NCBI RefSeq assembly: GCF_900142085.1
Contig: NZ_FQZQ01000005.1
Span: 62,001 to 126,000 of the forward strand
DNA length: 64,000 nucleotides
Direction: 5' to 3'
Source: Shimia gijangensis
GTDB taxonomy: Bacteria > Pseudomonadota > Alphaproteobacteria > Rhodobacterales > Rhodobacteraceae
A program made the translations under genes and the position numbers. A model generated the notes under the pieces. It was given only the letters and a program-made list of their open reading frames with translations, was not told the DNA's origin and searched no databases. Shown piece by piece: positions 1 through 8,352 of this stretch. The number at the start of each line of letters is the position of its first letter. Position 1 is the first letter of the stretch.

Positions 1-339
1 AAGCGACACGACGTTGAGCGGCGCCGCTGGCTGGGATTTCACTTGATCCGCATCCACCAGAATGACCGATTTTTCATCCAGCAACCCGGAAGATTCCGTC
101 GCTGCCGCCTCATGCAGAATAAGCAGATAGTCCAGCGACTGGCTTAACGGATAGTCGGCTTCGCCGTCACTCACCACAAGATCAGAACGGCTGAGGCCAC
201 CACGAGACACAGGCTCGTAACTTTGTGACTGGGCGACATTCCGGCCTTCGGACACCAAGGCAGACGCCAAAATGCGTGCGGCCAGGATAAGCCCCTGCCC
301 GCCACTGCCGCTGAACCGGATATTGAGACTGTCCATCAT
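1..339 (-). CDS. korC: 2-oxoacid:ferredoxin oxidoreductase gamma subunit (partial, C-terminus outside window)
   Basis: Gamma-type subunit of a thiamine-dependent 2-oxoacid:ferredoxin oxidoreductase. The frame opens at ATG 339, overlapping the TGA of the beta gene (ATGA), and is still open at base 1, so 113 residues are visible. The N-terminus reads MMDSLNIRFSGSGGQG, the glycine-rich start of the POR gamma fold, followed by a QSQSYEPVSRGG stretch that matches the conserved SYG-type segment of KorC proteins. A second in-frame ATG follows at once (336). It is the last visible gene of a minus-strand operon starting at 5047. It is the second gamma-type domain in the cluster; the other is the N-terminal half of the gene at 2320-3222. 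The 2-oxoacid substrate cannot be read from sequence. Confidence 0.82.
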   Translation of the reverse strand, partial: MMDSLNIRFSGSGGQGLILAARILASALVSEGRNVAQSQSYEPVSRGGLSRSDLVVSDGEADYPLSQSLDYLLILHEAAATESSGLLDEKSVILVDADQVKSQPAAPLNVVSL

Positions 340-1184
340 GTGCCTCCCTTTTCACCGCGCAAACCCGCGGTCATCTCGCGGTAGGCGTTGCCGTATTCCG
401 GGCGATCCACTTCGGTCAGGACCCCTGTTTTCATCGCATTGGGACGGAAAGGCACATCCACCGTATTGCGATAGGCAAACGGGCGCATTGTGCTTTTCTG
501 GCTCATCATCATTTCCGGAGACGCCCCCAGATCGTTTTTACGCCCGTAGATTTCGGTGCAGTCAGAAATCACTTCAACGAATGAGAACCCATTGTGAACA
601 AGCGCTTTTTTGAACATGTCACGCAACGCAATGATCTGCATGGTCACCTCGCGCCCGACAAAACTCGCCCCCGCAGCGGTGGCCAATGCGCAGGCGTCAA
701 ACACCGGTTCAGTGTTGCCCGCAGGTGTTGTGGTTGTGTAACGATCCCCGGATGTTGTGGGCGACACCTGACCGCCGGTCATGCCGTAAATCTCGTTGTT
801 CAACATCATGCAGGTCATGTTGAGGTTGCGCCGACAAGCATGGATCAGGTGATTGCCACCAATCGCCAGACAATCGCCATCCCCCGAGATCACGATGACA
901 TTCAGGTCGGGCCGCGCCAGCGCCAACCCGGTGGCATAAGCCAACGGGCGTCCGTGAGTGGTGTGGTACGTATTTGCATCCACATAAGCGCTGAGGCGGC
1001 CCGAGCACCCGATGCCTGACACGATGGCCAGTTTATCCTTGTCGATCCCCAACTGATGCACCGCCCACAAAAGGGCGCGCAGCGCGATGCCGTGCCCGCA
1101 ACCGGGACACAGGAAATGCGGCATCTGATCCAGCCGGATGTATTCGTTGATGTTAAATTCGTTTTCGTTCAGGTGATCTTTCAT
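336..1184 (-). CDS. korB: 2-oxoacid:ferredoxin oxidoreductase beta subunit (TPP-binding)
   Basis: TPP-binding beta subunit (282 aa, usual KorB length) that pairs with KorA to decarboxylate a 2-oxoacid oxidatively and pass electrons to ferredoxin. An early CPGCGHG motif (about residues 25-31) supplies cysteines typical of KorB/PorB. The TPP/Mg signature GDGDCLAIGG is followed about 25 residues later by NNEIYGMTGGQ. The start ATG at 1184 overlaps the end of korA (1181), so the two are translationally coupled. 2-oxoglutarate is the commonest substrate of proteins this size, but another 2-oxoacid is possible. Confidence 0.88.
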   Translation of the reverse strand: MKDHLNENEFNINEYIRLDQMPHFLCPGCGHGIALRALLWAVHQLGIDKDKLAIVSGIGCSGRLSAYVDANTYHTTHGRPLAYATGLALARPDLNVIVISGDGDCLAIGGNHLIHACRRNLNMTCMMLNNEIYGMTGGQVSPTTSGDRYTTTTPAGNTEPVFDACALATAAGASFVGREVTMQIIALRDMFKKALVHNGFSFVEVISDCTEIYGRKNDLGASPEMMMSQKSTMRPFAYRNTVDVPFRPNAMKTGVLTEVDRPEYGNAYREMTAGLRGEKGGT

Positions 1185-2320
1185 GACGCCACCTCGCGGG
1201 CTTTGGCGGAAATGTCGTCGGGTGTGATGGCTTCTCCATCAATGCGATTGATCCGCTCAATCGCGACCTGCCCTGCCAACAGCCTCTCGACTTCCAGCAC
1301 CAACTGCCCCTGATTCATTTCCGGTACAATCACGGTTTTTGCACCGGACGTTTTCACGGTCTCACGCAGGGCTTCTTCTGGGAATGGCCAAAGGGTGACG
1401 GGGCGAAACAACCCGGCTTTGATGCCTTGGCTACGCAAATCGCGCACGGATTGGCGGGCCGCACGTGCCGAAATGCCAACCGCCACGATCAGGAAATCGG
1501 CATCTTCCACGTCTTGTGTGCGATAGCTTTCGATCTCTTTACGGTGATGCACCAACTTATCCGTCGTCCGCATCACCGCCGCCTCGGCCAGCGCCGGGTT
1601 TTGCGTTGGAAACCCGCTTGGCGAATGGGTCAGACCCGTGGTGTGGGTGCGATACCCATCTCCGGGATAGGGCATGGGCGGCACCATATCTTCGGTCACC
1701 GCATAGGGCTCGAAGTGCTCAGCAGGCCCTTCGGCCCATTTTCGCCAAACCTCTGCGCCCTCGGGCACATCGTCCAGATCAACGGTTTCCACCAGATGGC
1801 CGATCACCTCGTCCAACAACACAACAACCGGCACACGCAAACGTTCAGACATATTCACCGCCCGGATGGTCTCGCTATAGGCTTCGGCAACAGAGGCCGG
1901 TGCCAACACGATAATGGCGTGGTCACCATGTGTGCCCCAACGCGCCTGCATAATGTCCCCTTGCGAAGGCCGTGTCGGCATGCCCGTCGACGGGCCACCG
2001 CGCATGACATTTACAATGACACAGGGCACTTCAGCCCCGCAGGCATAGCCAAGGTTTTCCTGCTTTAACGAGAATCCCGGCCCTGACGTCGCCGTCATGG
2101 ATTTCACGCCCCCCATCGAGGCGCCAACAACGGCCCCCATCGAGGCGATCTCGTCTTCCATCTGAATGAAGGTGCCACCCACTTTGGGCAGCTCACGCGC
2201 CATGGCCTCGGCGACCTCGGATGACGGGGTAATCGGATATCCGGCAAAGAAACGACATCCGGCCTTGATCGCGCCCAGCGCGCAAGCCTGATTGCCTTGA
2301 AGATTGCGACGCTCTGACAT
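1181..2320 (-). CDS. korA: 2-oxoacid:ferredoxin oxidoreductase alpha subunit
   Basis: Alpha subunit (379 aa) carrying the pyrimidine-binding half of the TPP site and the transketolase C-terminal-like domain. I start it at ATG 2320, which shares a base with the TAA of the upstream gene (TAATG); a longer frame to 2401 only overlaps the neighbour's ferredoxin domain. MSERRNLQGNQACALGAIKAG and GYPITPSSEVAEAM are the POR_N opening, and TSGPGFSLKQENLGYA is a family landmark near residue 90. The C-terminal third (VIVPEMNQGQL) matches KorA proteins. Order korA-korB-korC is the normal KGOR order. Confidence 0.87.
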   Translation of the reverse strand: MSERRNLQGNQACALGAIKAGCRFFAGYPITPSSEVAEAMARELPKVGGTFIQMEDEIASMGAVVGASMGGVKSMTATSGPGFSLKQENLGYACGAEVPCVIVNVMRGGPSTGMPTRPSQGDIMQARWGTHGDHAIIVLAPASVAEAYSETIRAVNMSERLRVPVVVLLDEVIGHLVETVDLDDVPEGAEVWRKWAEGPAEHFEPYAVTEDMVPPMPYPGDGYRTHTTGLTHSPSGFPTQNPALAEAAVMRTTDKLVHHRKEIESYRTQDVEDADFLIVAVGISARAARQSVRDLRSQGIKAGLFRPVTLWPFPEEALRETVKTSGAKTVIVPEMNQGQLVLEVERLLAGQVAIERINRIDGEAITPDDISAKAREVAS

Positions 2321-3222
2321 TATTCGGCGGGCTCCAATGCGGGAGGGGTTACAGGGGTGTTGGTGATCTTGATCGCAAAATCCGGACATAGCCATTCGCA
2401 CATCCGGCAGCCTGTGCAGAGATCGGGCAACGCCAGTTCGGCAATCAACTGATCATTCATGCGCAGGCACCGTTCCGGGCACATTTTCACGCAGATATCA
2501 CAGCCTTTGCACCATTCTTCGGTGATCTCGACCACGGTATCAATGTCGACATTGTGGATGTCTGTGTGCGCCTTGTGCAGCCCAGCAGCGGTCTCATCGA
2601 CACGCTTGTCGCTTTCCATCGCCCAGGCGCGGCCTTCGAAAAAAGCCTCCCGGTTGATCTCAATCGACGCGGGCGGGACGAACATCGAAATCGACTCCAG
2701 CCAGTCTTCTTCCGGGAAATCCAAGGCGGTGGACAGCGCACCCAACAGCACAGTGTTTGCCGCACGCAGGTTGCCAAGGTTCGTCGCCATGGTTGTGGCG
2801 TCGATGGCAAATCCTGCGTGCACCTGTTCGATAATTTCTTCGGGAGTCTGGGGGGCATATGTGGCCTCGGCTCCGCGGCCGCGATTGCGACATGCGAAGG
2901 GAGGGACAATACGCTGACAATCCGCGATGAAAGTTCCCGAACCAGGTTTGAGATAGTTGATCCAGCGAAGACCTTCAGCCCATTCCAGCGCGACCAATAC
3001 ATCTGCCTCACCTTCGGGAATGGTGGGTGACCAGACTTTGGGGCCAAATCGCACGTGGCTAAACACGCCCCCGCCCCGTTTGGCCATGCCGTGCACTTCG
3101 CTTTGTTTTACTTCGTATCCGTTGTTCTGGCACAGCTGCGCCAGCACTTTGGACACCATAATGACGCCCTGCCCGCCGACACCGACGATCAGAACGTTTT
3201 TGGGGGTCGCGACCTCAGACAT
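2320..3222 (-). CDS. Fusion of IorB-like gamma domain with a 2x[4Fe-4S] ferredoxin domain
   Basis: A 300-residue two-domain protein. Residues 1 to about 205 are a POR-gamma/IorB domain: glycine-rich VGVGGQGV near the start and the SEVHGMAKRGGG motif characteristic of indolepyruvate oxidoreductase beta subunits. Residues about 220-290 carry two [4Fe-4S] motifs, CKGCDICVKMCPERC and CTGCRMCEWLCPDF, as in KorD/PorD. It sits between iorA-type and korA genes, with its start 8 bases inside the end of iorA (3215) and its stop overlapping korA. It probably serves as gamma plus electron-transfer delta subunit. The neighbouring complex it belongs to (IOR, KOR or a hybrid) cannot be decided from sequence. 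Confidence 0.8.
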   Translation of the reverse strand: MSEVATPKNVLIVGVGGQGVIMVSKVLAQLCQNNGYEVKQSEVHGMAKRGGGVFSHVRFGPKVWSPTIPEGEADVLVALEWAEGLRWINYLKPGSGTFIADCQRIVPPFACRNRGRGAEATYAPQTPEEIIEQVHAGFAIDATTMATNLGNLRAANTVLLGALSTALDFPEEDWLESISMFVPPASIEINREAFFEGRAWAMESDKRVDETAAGLHKAHTDIHNVDIDTVVEITEEWCKGCDICVKMCPERCLRMNDQLIAELALPDLCTGCRMCEWLCPDFAIKITNTPVTPPALEPAE

Positions 3223-5047
3223 TGGCGGCCTCTTGCAGGTCTAGCGGGCGAATACTGTCCGAGGTGCAAAGCTGCGCGCACAACGAACAGCCGATACAAG
3301 CGTTGGGATCAATCGCGACCTTATGGCGGCCTTCGAACCAGTTATCGCTCCATGTCAGAGCAGGACAGCCAAGGTTCATACAGGACTGACAAGCGGTGCA
3401 ATTGTCTTGATCGACCACAAAGGTCGGCCCCTTGATTTTGACCGGATCCAACACACAAGGACGGTTTGAGATCACAACGGAAACACCTTTGAATTCCATT
3501 GCTTCGCGCAACTGATGCTGTAGGGCGGCCATATCGTAACTGTCGACCACGCTGACAAACTCCACACCCAGCGCTTTGACCAATTCAACGTAATCGACCC
3601 GGGCGGTTTCGTCGCCCCGCAAGGTCTTGCCAGTGCCCGGATGGTCCTGCCCGCCGGTCATGGCGGTGATGTGATTGTCCAAAAGGAACACAGTGATATT
3701 GGCCTGATTGTAGACCGCGTCGATCAATGGCGGGATACCCGAGTGCAGGAACGTGCTGTCACCAATCGTGGCGACAATTGGTTTGGTCTCGGTGCCTGCC
3801 TTGGCCATGCCGACCGCATTGGCAATGCTTGATCCCATCGATACGCATGTGTCCATGGATTTGAGCGGCTCAACCACGGCCAATGTGTAGCACCCAATGT
3901 CGCCAGCAACGCGCATATCCAGCGCGCGCAACGCCATGAAGCAACTGGTATGTGGACATCCCGAACACAAAACCGGCGGGCGGATCATCGGGGCAAAGTC
4001 AAAGCCTTCGGTCTTCTTGGGTGCGTCCATCAGGCCCGCCTTGGCAAAGCCTTCACGCAGCACCTCTGGTGAAAACTCTCCGAGCCTTGGGAAGAACGCT
4101 TTGCCCTCAACCTCAAGCCCCATAACCAACAACGCCTCTTCAATGAAGGGCTCCAACTCTTCCACCACAATCACCCGGCCGACCGAGGCGCAGAAATCGC
4201 GGATCAGAGTTTCCGGCAAAGGATAGCTGACACCCAGCTTCAGTACCGTCGCGTTTGGCAGGCATTCTTTGACGTAGGTATAGGTAATGCCAGACGTGAT
4301 AATGCCCACGGAACGATCGCCGGGGTCAATCCGATTGAGCGGGCTGGTGTTCATTGCCTCGATCAGTTTGCGTTCGCGGTCCAACACTTTGGGGTGCTGC
4401 ATCCGCGCGTGCGCCGGGATCATCACGTTCTTGCTGGGCTGTTCGATAAAACCACGAGGTTCGACCACCTGACGTTCGCCCACATTCACCGCGCTGCGTG
4501 TGTGTGACAGACGCGTGGTCGCGCGTACAACCACCGGCGTGTCGAACTCTTCGGACAAATCAAACGCTTGCCGGGTGTATTCCAGCGCCTCTTGTCCATC
4601 AGAAGGTTCTAAAATTGGTACTTGGGCAAAACGCGCGAACATCCGCGTGTCCTGCTCGTTCTGAGACGAATGGATGCCGGGATCATCACAGACCGCAATC
4701 ACCAAACCGCCGTTCACCCCGATATAGGAAAACGACATCAGCGCATCGGCGGCCACGTTCAAACCCACATGCTTCATCGACGAAAACGCCCGCACCCCGG
4801 CGAACGACGCCCCAATTGCCACATCCAACGAGGTTTTCTCGTTCGTCGACCATTGTGCATGCATGTCCTCAGACGGGTATGTGCCCAGATTCTCCATGAT
4901 TTCGGTCGATGGCGTGCCGGGATAGGCCGCGGCCACTTTGGTGCCGGCCTCCCACACACCTCGGGCAATGGCCTCATTACCCGTCAGGGGACGAGCGGTT
5001 GGCGCAGAGCGCACTTCCGGAGCGGGCCGGGCAAGGGTCTCATTCAT
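3215..5047 (-). CDS. iorA: Indolepyruvate:ferredoxin oxidoreductase alpha-type subunit
   Basis: IorA-type catalytic subunit, 610 aa from ATG 5047 (ATG 5056 is also possible; upstream sequence to 5164 looks like leader, not protein). The N-terminal half is the POR_N domain (GNEAIARGVWEAG, YPGTPSTEIMENL). The C-terminal half holds the TPP site (CSGCPHTSCF, GDIGCYTL, IGDSTFLHSG, LDNHITAMTGGQ) and two terminal [4Fe-4S] motifs (CTACQSCMNLGCP and CIGCSLCAQLC). IorA normally oxidises aryl pyruvates from aromatic amino acid transamination. Many Rhodobacterales instead have a single fused IorA-IorB protein; here the split, archaeal-style form begins a KOR operon. Confidence 0.86.
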   Translation of the reverse strand: MNETLARPAPEVRSAPTARPLTGNEAIARGVWEAGTKVAAAYPGTPSTEIMENLGTYPSEDMHAQWSTNEKTSLDVAIGASFAGVRAFSSMKHVGLNVAADALMSFSYIGVNGGLVIAVCDDPGIHSSQNEQDTRMFARFAQVPILEPSDGQEALEYTRQAFDLSEEFDTPVVVRATTRLSHTRSAVNVGERQVVEPRGFIEQPSKNVMIPAHARMQHPKVLDRERKLIEAMNTSPLNRIDPGDRSVGIITSGITYTYVKECLPNATVLKLGVSYPLPETLIRDFCASVGRVIVVEELEPFIEEALLVMGLEVEGKAFFPRLGEFSPEVLREGFAKAGLMDAPKKTEGFDFAPMIRPPVLCSGCPHTSCFMALRALDMRVAGDIGCYTLAVVEPLKSMDTCVSMGSSIANAVGMAKAGTETKPIVATIGDSTFLHSGIPPLIDAVYNQANITVFLLDNHITAMTGGQDHPGTGKTLRGDETARVDYVELVKALGVEFVSVVDSYDMAALQHQLREAMEFKGVSVVISNRPCVLDPVKIKGPTFVVDQDNCTACQSCMNLGCPALTWSDNWFEGRHKVAIDPNACIGCSLCAQLCTSDSIRPLDLQEAANV

Positions 5048-5073
5048 GAATAACATCTTTCGCGCGGTTAACG

Positions 5074-5111
5074 TGTTACAAAAAATGCTATTTGATAATT
5101 CAAATGTAACA
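5074..5111. promoter_or_regulatory. Nested inverted repeats in the iorA / radical SAM divergent promoter
   Basis: The outer arms TGTTACA (5074-5080) and TGTAACA (5105-5111) are exact reverse complements. Inside and slightly offset lies a second perfect pair, ATTTGA-TAAT-TCAAAT (5090-5105). The AT-rich site is about 30-60 bases upstream of iorA, in the 200-base gap shared with the radical SAM gene. It is a candidate operator; no regulator gene is adjacent. Confidence 0.4.
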
Positions 5112-5256
5112 AATAGGCCGATTGTCGCAGCCATGAGAAATATTCTTTCGCGGTTTGCGACCATGAAAGAAATTCCAAGTGGGTCATCTTTTACTTGTGT
5201 CAGCCCTGTTGAACTCCAATACAGGACGGTGAAACCAAGCGCGCCAGAGGTAATCC

Positions 5257-6486
5257 ATGACCAACCCTGCCCCTTTCAACATCATGACCAAGCCCATTGG
5301 GCCGCGGTGCAATATTGACTGTGAATATTGCTATTATCTTGAAAAGGAAAAGCTCTACCCATCGGAAAAAAAATTCCGAATGGCGCCAGACACGCTTGAG
5401 AATTATGTGCGCCAAACGATTGAGGCCAGCGTTGAGGCGGGCATGGCTGAAGTCAATTTCGCTTGGCAAGGCGGCGAGCCGACGATGCTGGGCGTAGACT
5501 ATTTCCGCCAGATCATTGCCCTGCAGGAAAAACACGCCGTCGACGGCGTGCCCATTGCAAACGCCTTTCAGACCAATGGCATTTTGTTGAACGATGAATG
5601 GGGGGCGTTTCTGAAAGACAATGGTTTTCTTGTCGGCATCAGCATTGATGGCCCCAAAAAGGTGCATGATCGCTATCGTGTTGACCGCGCAGGACGCCCC
5701 ACCTTTGACTCAGTGATGAAGGGTCTTGAGGTGCTGCAACGTCACGAGGTTGAGCACAACGCGCTGACCGTGGTGCAGCGTGCCAATGGCGGCAAGGGCA
5801 AGGAGATTTACAATTTCCTCAAAGGGTTAGGCATTGAGTTCATGCAATTCATTCCAATCGTCGAACGCGCGCAAGAGAACGGCACGCTGGCCTCTGCCCC
5901 TCAGGTTGACATGGATCCCGGCAACAAAGTCACCTCGTGGAGCGTCAGCCCACGCGCCTATGGCAAGTTCCTGTGCGACGTGTTCGACACGTGGTTCAAA
6001 CAGGACATCGGCAAAATCTATGTACAGTATTTTGACACGCAGTTGGGGCTTTGGTTGGGACGTGGATCAAACATCTGCGTGTTTGCGGAAAACTGCGGCA
6101 ATGGATTGGCAATGGAACATGACGGATCGCTGTATTCCTGCGATCACTATGTTTACCCAGAGTACAAGCTGGGCAATCTGAATGAGACTCATCTACGCGA
6201 TATGCTTTGGACCGATCGCCAGCAGCAGTTTGGCCGCGACAAATCCGAGGCGCTGACCAAGCAATGCAAATCCTGCTCTTTCCGCTTTGCCTGCAATGGC
6301 GGCTGTCCGAAACACCGCTTTGCGCTGGCCCGTGATGGTGAGTCAGGTCTGGACTATTTTTGCGAAAGCCACACAATGTTTTTCCGTCACGCAGGAGATC
6401 GCATGAAGGATATGGTTCGATTGGTGAATGCAGGCCGCGCACCAGCCGAAGCCGCCAAACTCAAGCGTTCATCCCCTAAACGCTAG
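5257..6486 (+). CDS. Radical SAM enzyme, anaerobic sulfatase-maturase (anSME) type with SPASM domain
   Basis: Radical SAM protein of 409 aa, the usual anSME length. The SAM-binding cluster motif CNIDCEYC (C18, C22, C25; CX3CX2C) lies in the FNIMTKPIGPRCN context shared by anSMEs, and WQGGEPTMLG follows. The C-terminal SPASM region has CKSCSFRFACNGGCPKHR with auxiliary [4Fe-4S] cysteines. The family converts an active-site Cys or Ser of sulfatases to formylglycine. No sulfatase lies in the window, so the target is unknown; a peptide-modifying SPASM role is the alternative. It is divergent from iorA. Confidence 0.82.
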   Translation: MTNPAPFNIMTKPIGPRCNIDCEYCYYLEKEKLYPSEKKFRMAPDTLENYVRQTIEASVEAGMAEVNFAWQGGEPTMLGVDYFRQIIALQEKHAVDGVPIANAFQTNGILLNDEWGAFLKDNGFLVGISIDGPKKVHDRYRVDRAGRPTFDSVMKGLEVLQRHEVEHNALTVVQRANGGKGKEIYNFLKGLGIEFMQFIPIVERAQENGTLASAPQVDMDPGNKVTSWSVSPRAYGKFLCDVFDTWFKQDIGKIYVQYFDTQLGLWLGRGSNICVFAENCGNGLAMEHDGSLYSCDHYVYPEYKLGNLNETHLRDMLWTDRQQQFGRDKSEALTKQCKSCSFRFACNGGCPKHRFALARDGESGLDYFCESHTMFFRHAGDRMKDMVRLVNAGRAPAEAAKLKRSSPKR

Positions 6487-6527
6487 AATGCCGCCGATCC
6501 AAATTCATGTGGACAGCTGCAAGATAA

Positions 6528-6552
6528 AGTTTGAATAGTTGCTCAAACTATT
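6528..6552. promoter_or_regulatory. Overlapping palindromes upstream of the amidohydrolase-CobW operon
   Basis: Two perfect 7-bp inverted repeats interlock: AGTTTGA (6528-6534) with TCAAACT (6543-6549), and AATAGTT (6534-6540) with AACTATT (6546-6552). They lie 55-80 bases before the amidohydrolase start, at a promoter-like position. This is a candidate operator; no U-tract follows, so it is a poor terminator for the upstream gene. Confidence 0.4.
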
Positions 6553-6606
6553 ACAAAACGGGCTGGCCTGCGGGCCATCTGTCCTAGATTTCGGAGCCAA
6601 TACACC

Positions 6607-8352
6607 ATGGTCAACTCCAACGCCTACCCTTCGACAAATGCGCCGCAGTCTATAGACGGCGCTGACCTGGTTTTGCTGAATGGCAAAATCTACACCGTAG
6701 ACGAGGCCCAACCATGGGCCGAAGCCGTTGCCATCCGTCAGGGCAAATTTATCGCCGTGGGCAGTAATGCGGACGCCGAGGCGCATATCACTCAGACAAC
6801 AGTGGTGCGCGATCTGCAGGGTGCCTTTGCTATGCCGGGTCTTTATGACATGCACACCCATCCCGATCTGGCCTTGGGCCCGCAGTATTCTGATTATCTG
6901 GATGTTGGACTTGAAACCCCAACAGCCGAAGAAGTGAAGCAGGCCATATTGGCCTATGCCGACGCCAACCCGGATCGCGAGTGGATTTTTGGCAAGCATT
7001 TTGTGCATTACAACTTCCGCAAAGCCGGGATTGAGCCACACCGCAAATGGCTCGACAGTTTTATCCCGGATCGCCCGGTGGCCATCATGGATCGTCAGTG
7101 GGGCAGCTGCATGGCCAATTCCAAGGCGCTCGAACTGGCGGGCATTGACGAGAATACGCCCGATCCCAACAACGGCTATATCGTGCGCGAACCGCTTTCG
7201 CAGACTCCGACCGGCATTCTGGTAGATGGTGCCTATGCGATGATTGCCGCCGCGATGCCTCCGCCCCCACAAGCCGCGTTGGAACGCGCTTACCGCGAAG
7301 GTGCACGGTTCCAATCCAGCCGCGGTGTGGTCGCGACCAAATACGTACATGTCTGTGAAAACCGCCTGAATGCCTTGCGCGCCATAGATGTGGTGGGCGA
7401 TCTGCCGGTGCGGGTCGAGGCCGCGATCAGCTGGCAGGACGATATTTTCCCGGTCAAACGCCGCTGGGAACTCTTGGCAGGAGAACGCCATTTCTATCGC
7501 TCAAACAGGATCAACGCCAATGCGGTGAAGTTCCACTTTGACGGCACCGCCGAACCCCGCACCTCCTACTTTTTGTCGCCATGGCCGAACGAGGCCAGCT
7601 GGCGCGGGTCCCTGAACCTCACACCCGAACATATCAAAGATATGGTTACAGACATGGATCGTCGCGGCATCCGGGTGATTGCCCATTGCACCGGCGACGG
7701 GGCCTCGGACATCTTTTTGGACGCCGTGGCCGACTGCCGGCGCCGCAACGGGCCCGGCATTCGCCACCAATGCGCCCACTCGACCCTTTTGCACGAAGGC
7801 AACCTTGCGCGATTTGCCGAACTGGATGTGATTGCCGAGTTTTCGCCCGTCGGCTGGTATCCTTCTGACTTTACCATCGGCGCGCGCGGTGCCTATGGGG
7901 ATCGCCTGCAAGAAGTCTTTAACGTGCGCGGCGTGTTGGATCAGGGCGGCGTGACTGTCATGGGAACCGACTGGCCCGTTAGCAGCATTGATCCCTGGAT
8001 CGGCTTTGAGGCTCTGGTGACCCGTCAGAACCCCTGGGGCGAGATGGATGGCACTTTGGGCCAGCCAATCAGCGTCGCTGAGGCCATCCGAATGCTCACC
8101 ATCAGCGGCGCATGGTCAATGGACATCGAAGACAGCGCCGGATCAATCACGACTGGCAAGTCTGCCGACCTCATTGTGCTGGACCAAAACCTGCTCGAGA
8201 TCGAACCCGCCGGCCGGTTGCACAAAACCGAAGTCCGCCTCACGGTGATTGACGGAGAGGTTGTCAACGATCCGGAAAACTGGATGGCGGATACAAGCAT
8301 GGCCACCCGATTTGACACCCCCGCCCCCAATTTCCGGCCGGTAGCCATATGA
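6607..8352 (+). CDS. Amidohydrolase family 3 protein (YtcJ-like)
   Basis: Metal-dependent amidohydrolase of the large YtcJ/AepA group (581 aa; the family is usually 530-600). Near the N-terminus is the composite-domain segment ADLVLLNGKIYTVDEAQPWAE and the metal-binding MHTHPD motif. Further on come VIAHCTGDG with a metal histidine and MGTDWPVSS with the catalytic Asp. The C-terminal GSITTGKSADLIVLD segment closes the beta domain. No signal peptide is visible, so it should be cytoplasmic. The substrate (an amide, lactam or similar) is unknown. Its stop overlaps the start of the COG0523 GTPase, implying the two are made together. Confidence 0.83.
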   Translation: MVNSNAYPSTNAPQSIDGADLVLLNGKIYTVDEAQPWAEAVAIRQGKFIAVGSNADAEAHITQTTVVRDLQGAFAMPGLYDMHTHPDLALGPQYSDYLDVGLETPTAEEVKQAILAYADANPDREWIFGKHFVHYNFRKAGIEPHRKWLDSFIPDRPVAIMDRQWGSCMANSKALELAGIDENTPDPNNGYIVREPLSQTPTGILVDGAYAMIAAAMPPPPQAALERAYREGARFQSSRGVVATKYVHVCENRLNALRAIDVVGDLPVRVEAAISWQDDIFPVKRRWELLAGERHFYRSNRINANAVKFHFDGTAEPRTSYFLSPWPNEASWRGSLNLTPEHIKDMVTDMDRRGIRVIAHCTGDGASDIFLDAVADCRRRNGPGIRHQCAHSTLLHEGNLARFAELDVIAEFSPVGWYPSDFTIGARGAYGDRLQEVFNVRGVLDQGGVTVMGTDWPVSSIDPWIGFEALVTRQNPWGEMDGTLGQPISVAEAIRMLTISGAWSMDIEDSAGSITTGKSADLIVLDQNLLEIEPAGRLHKTEVRLTVIDGEVVNDPENWMADTSMATRFDTPAPNFRPVAI

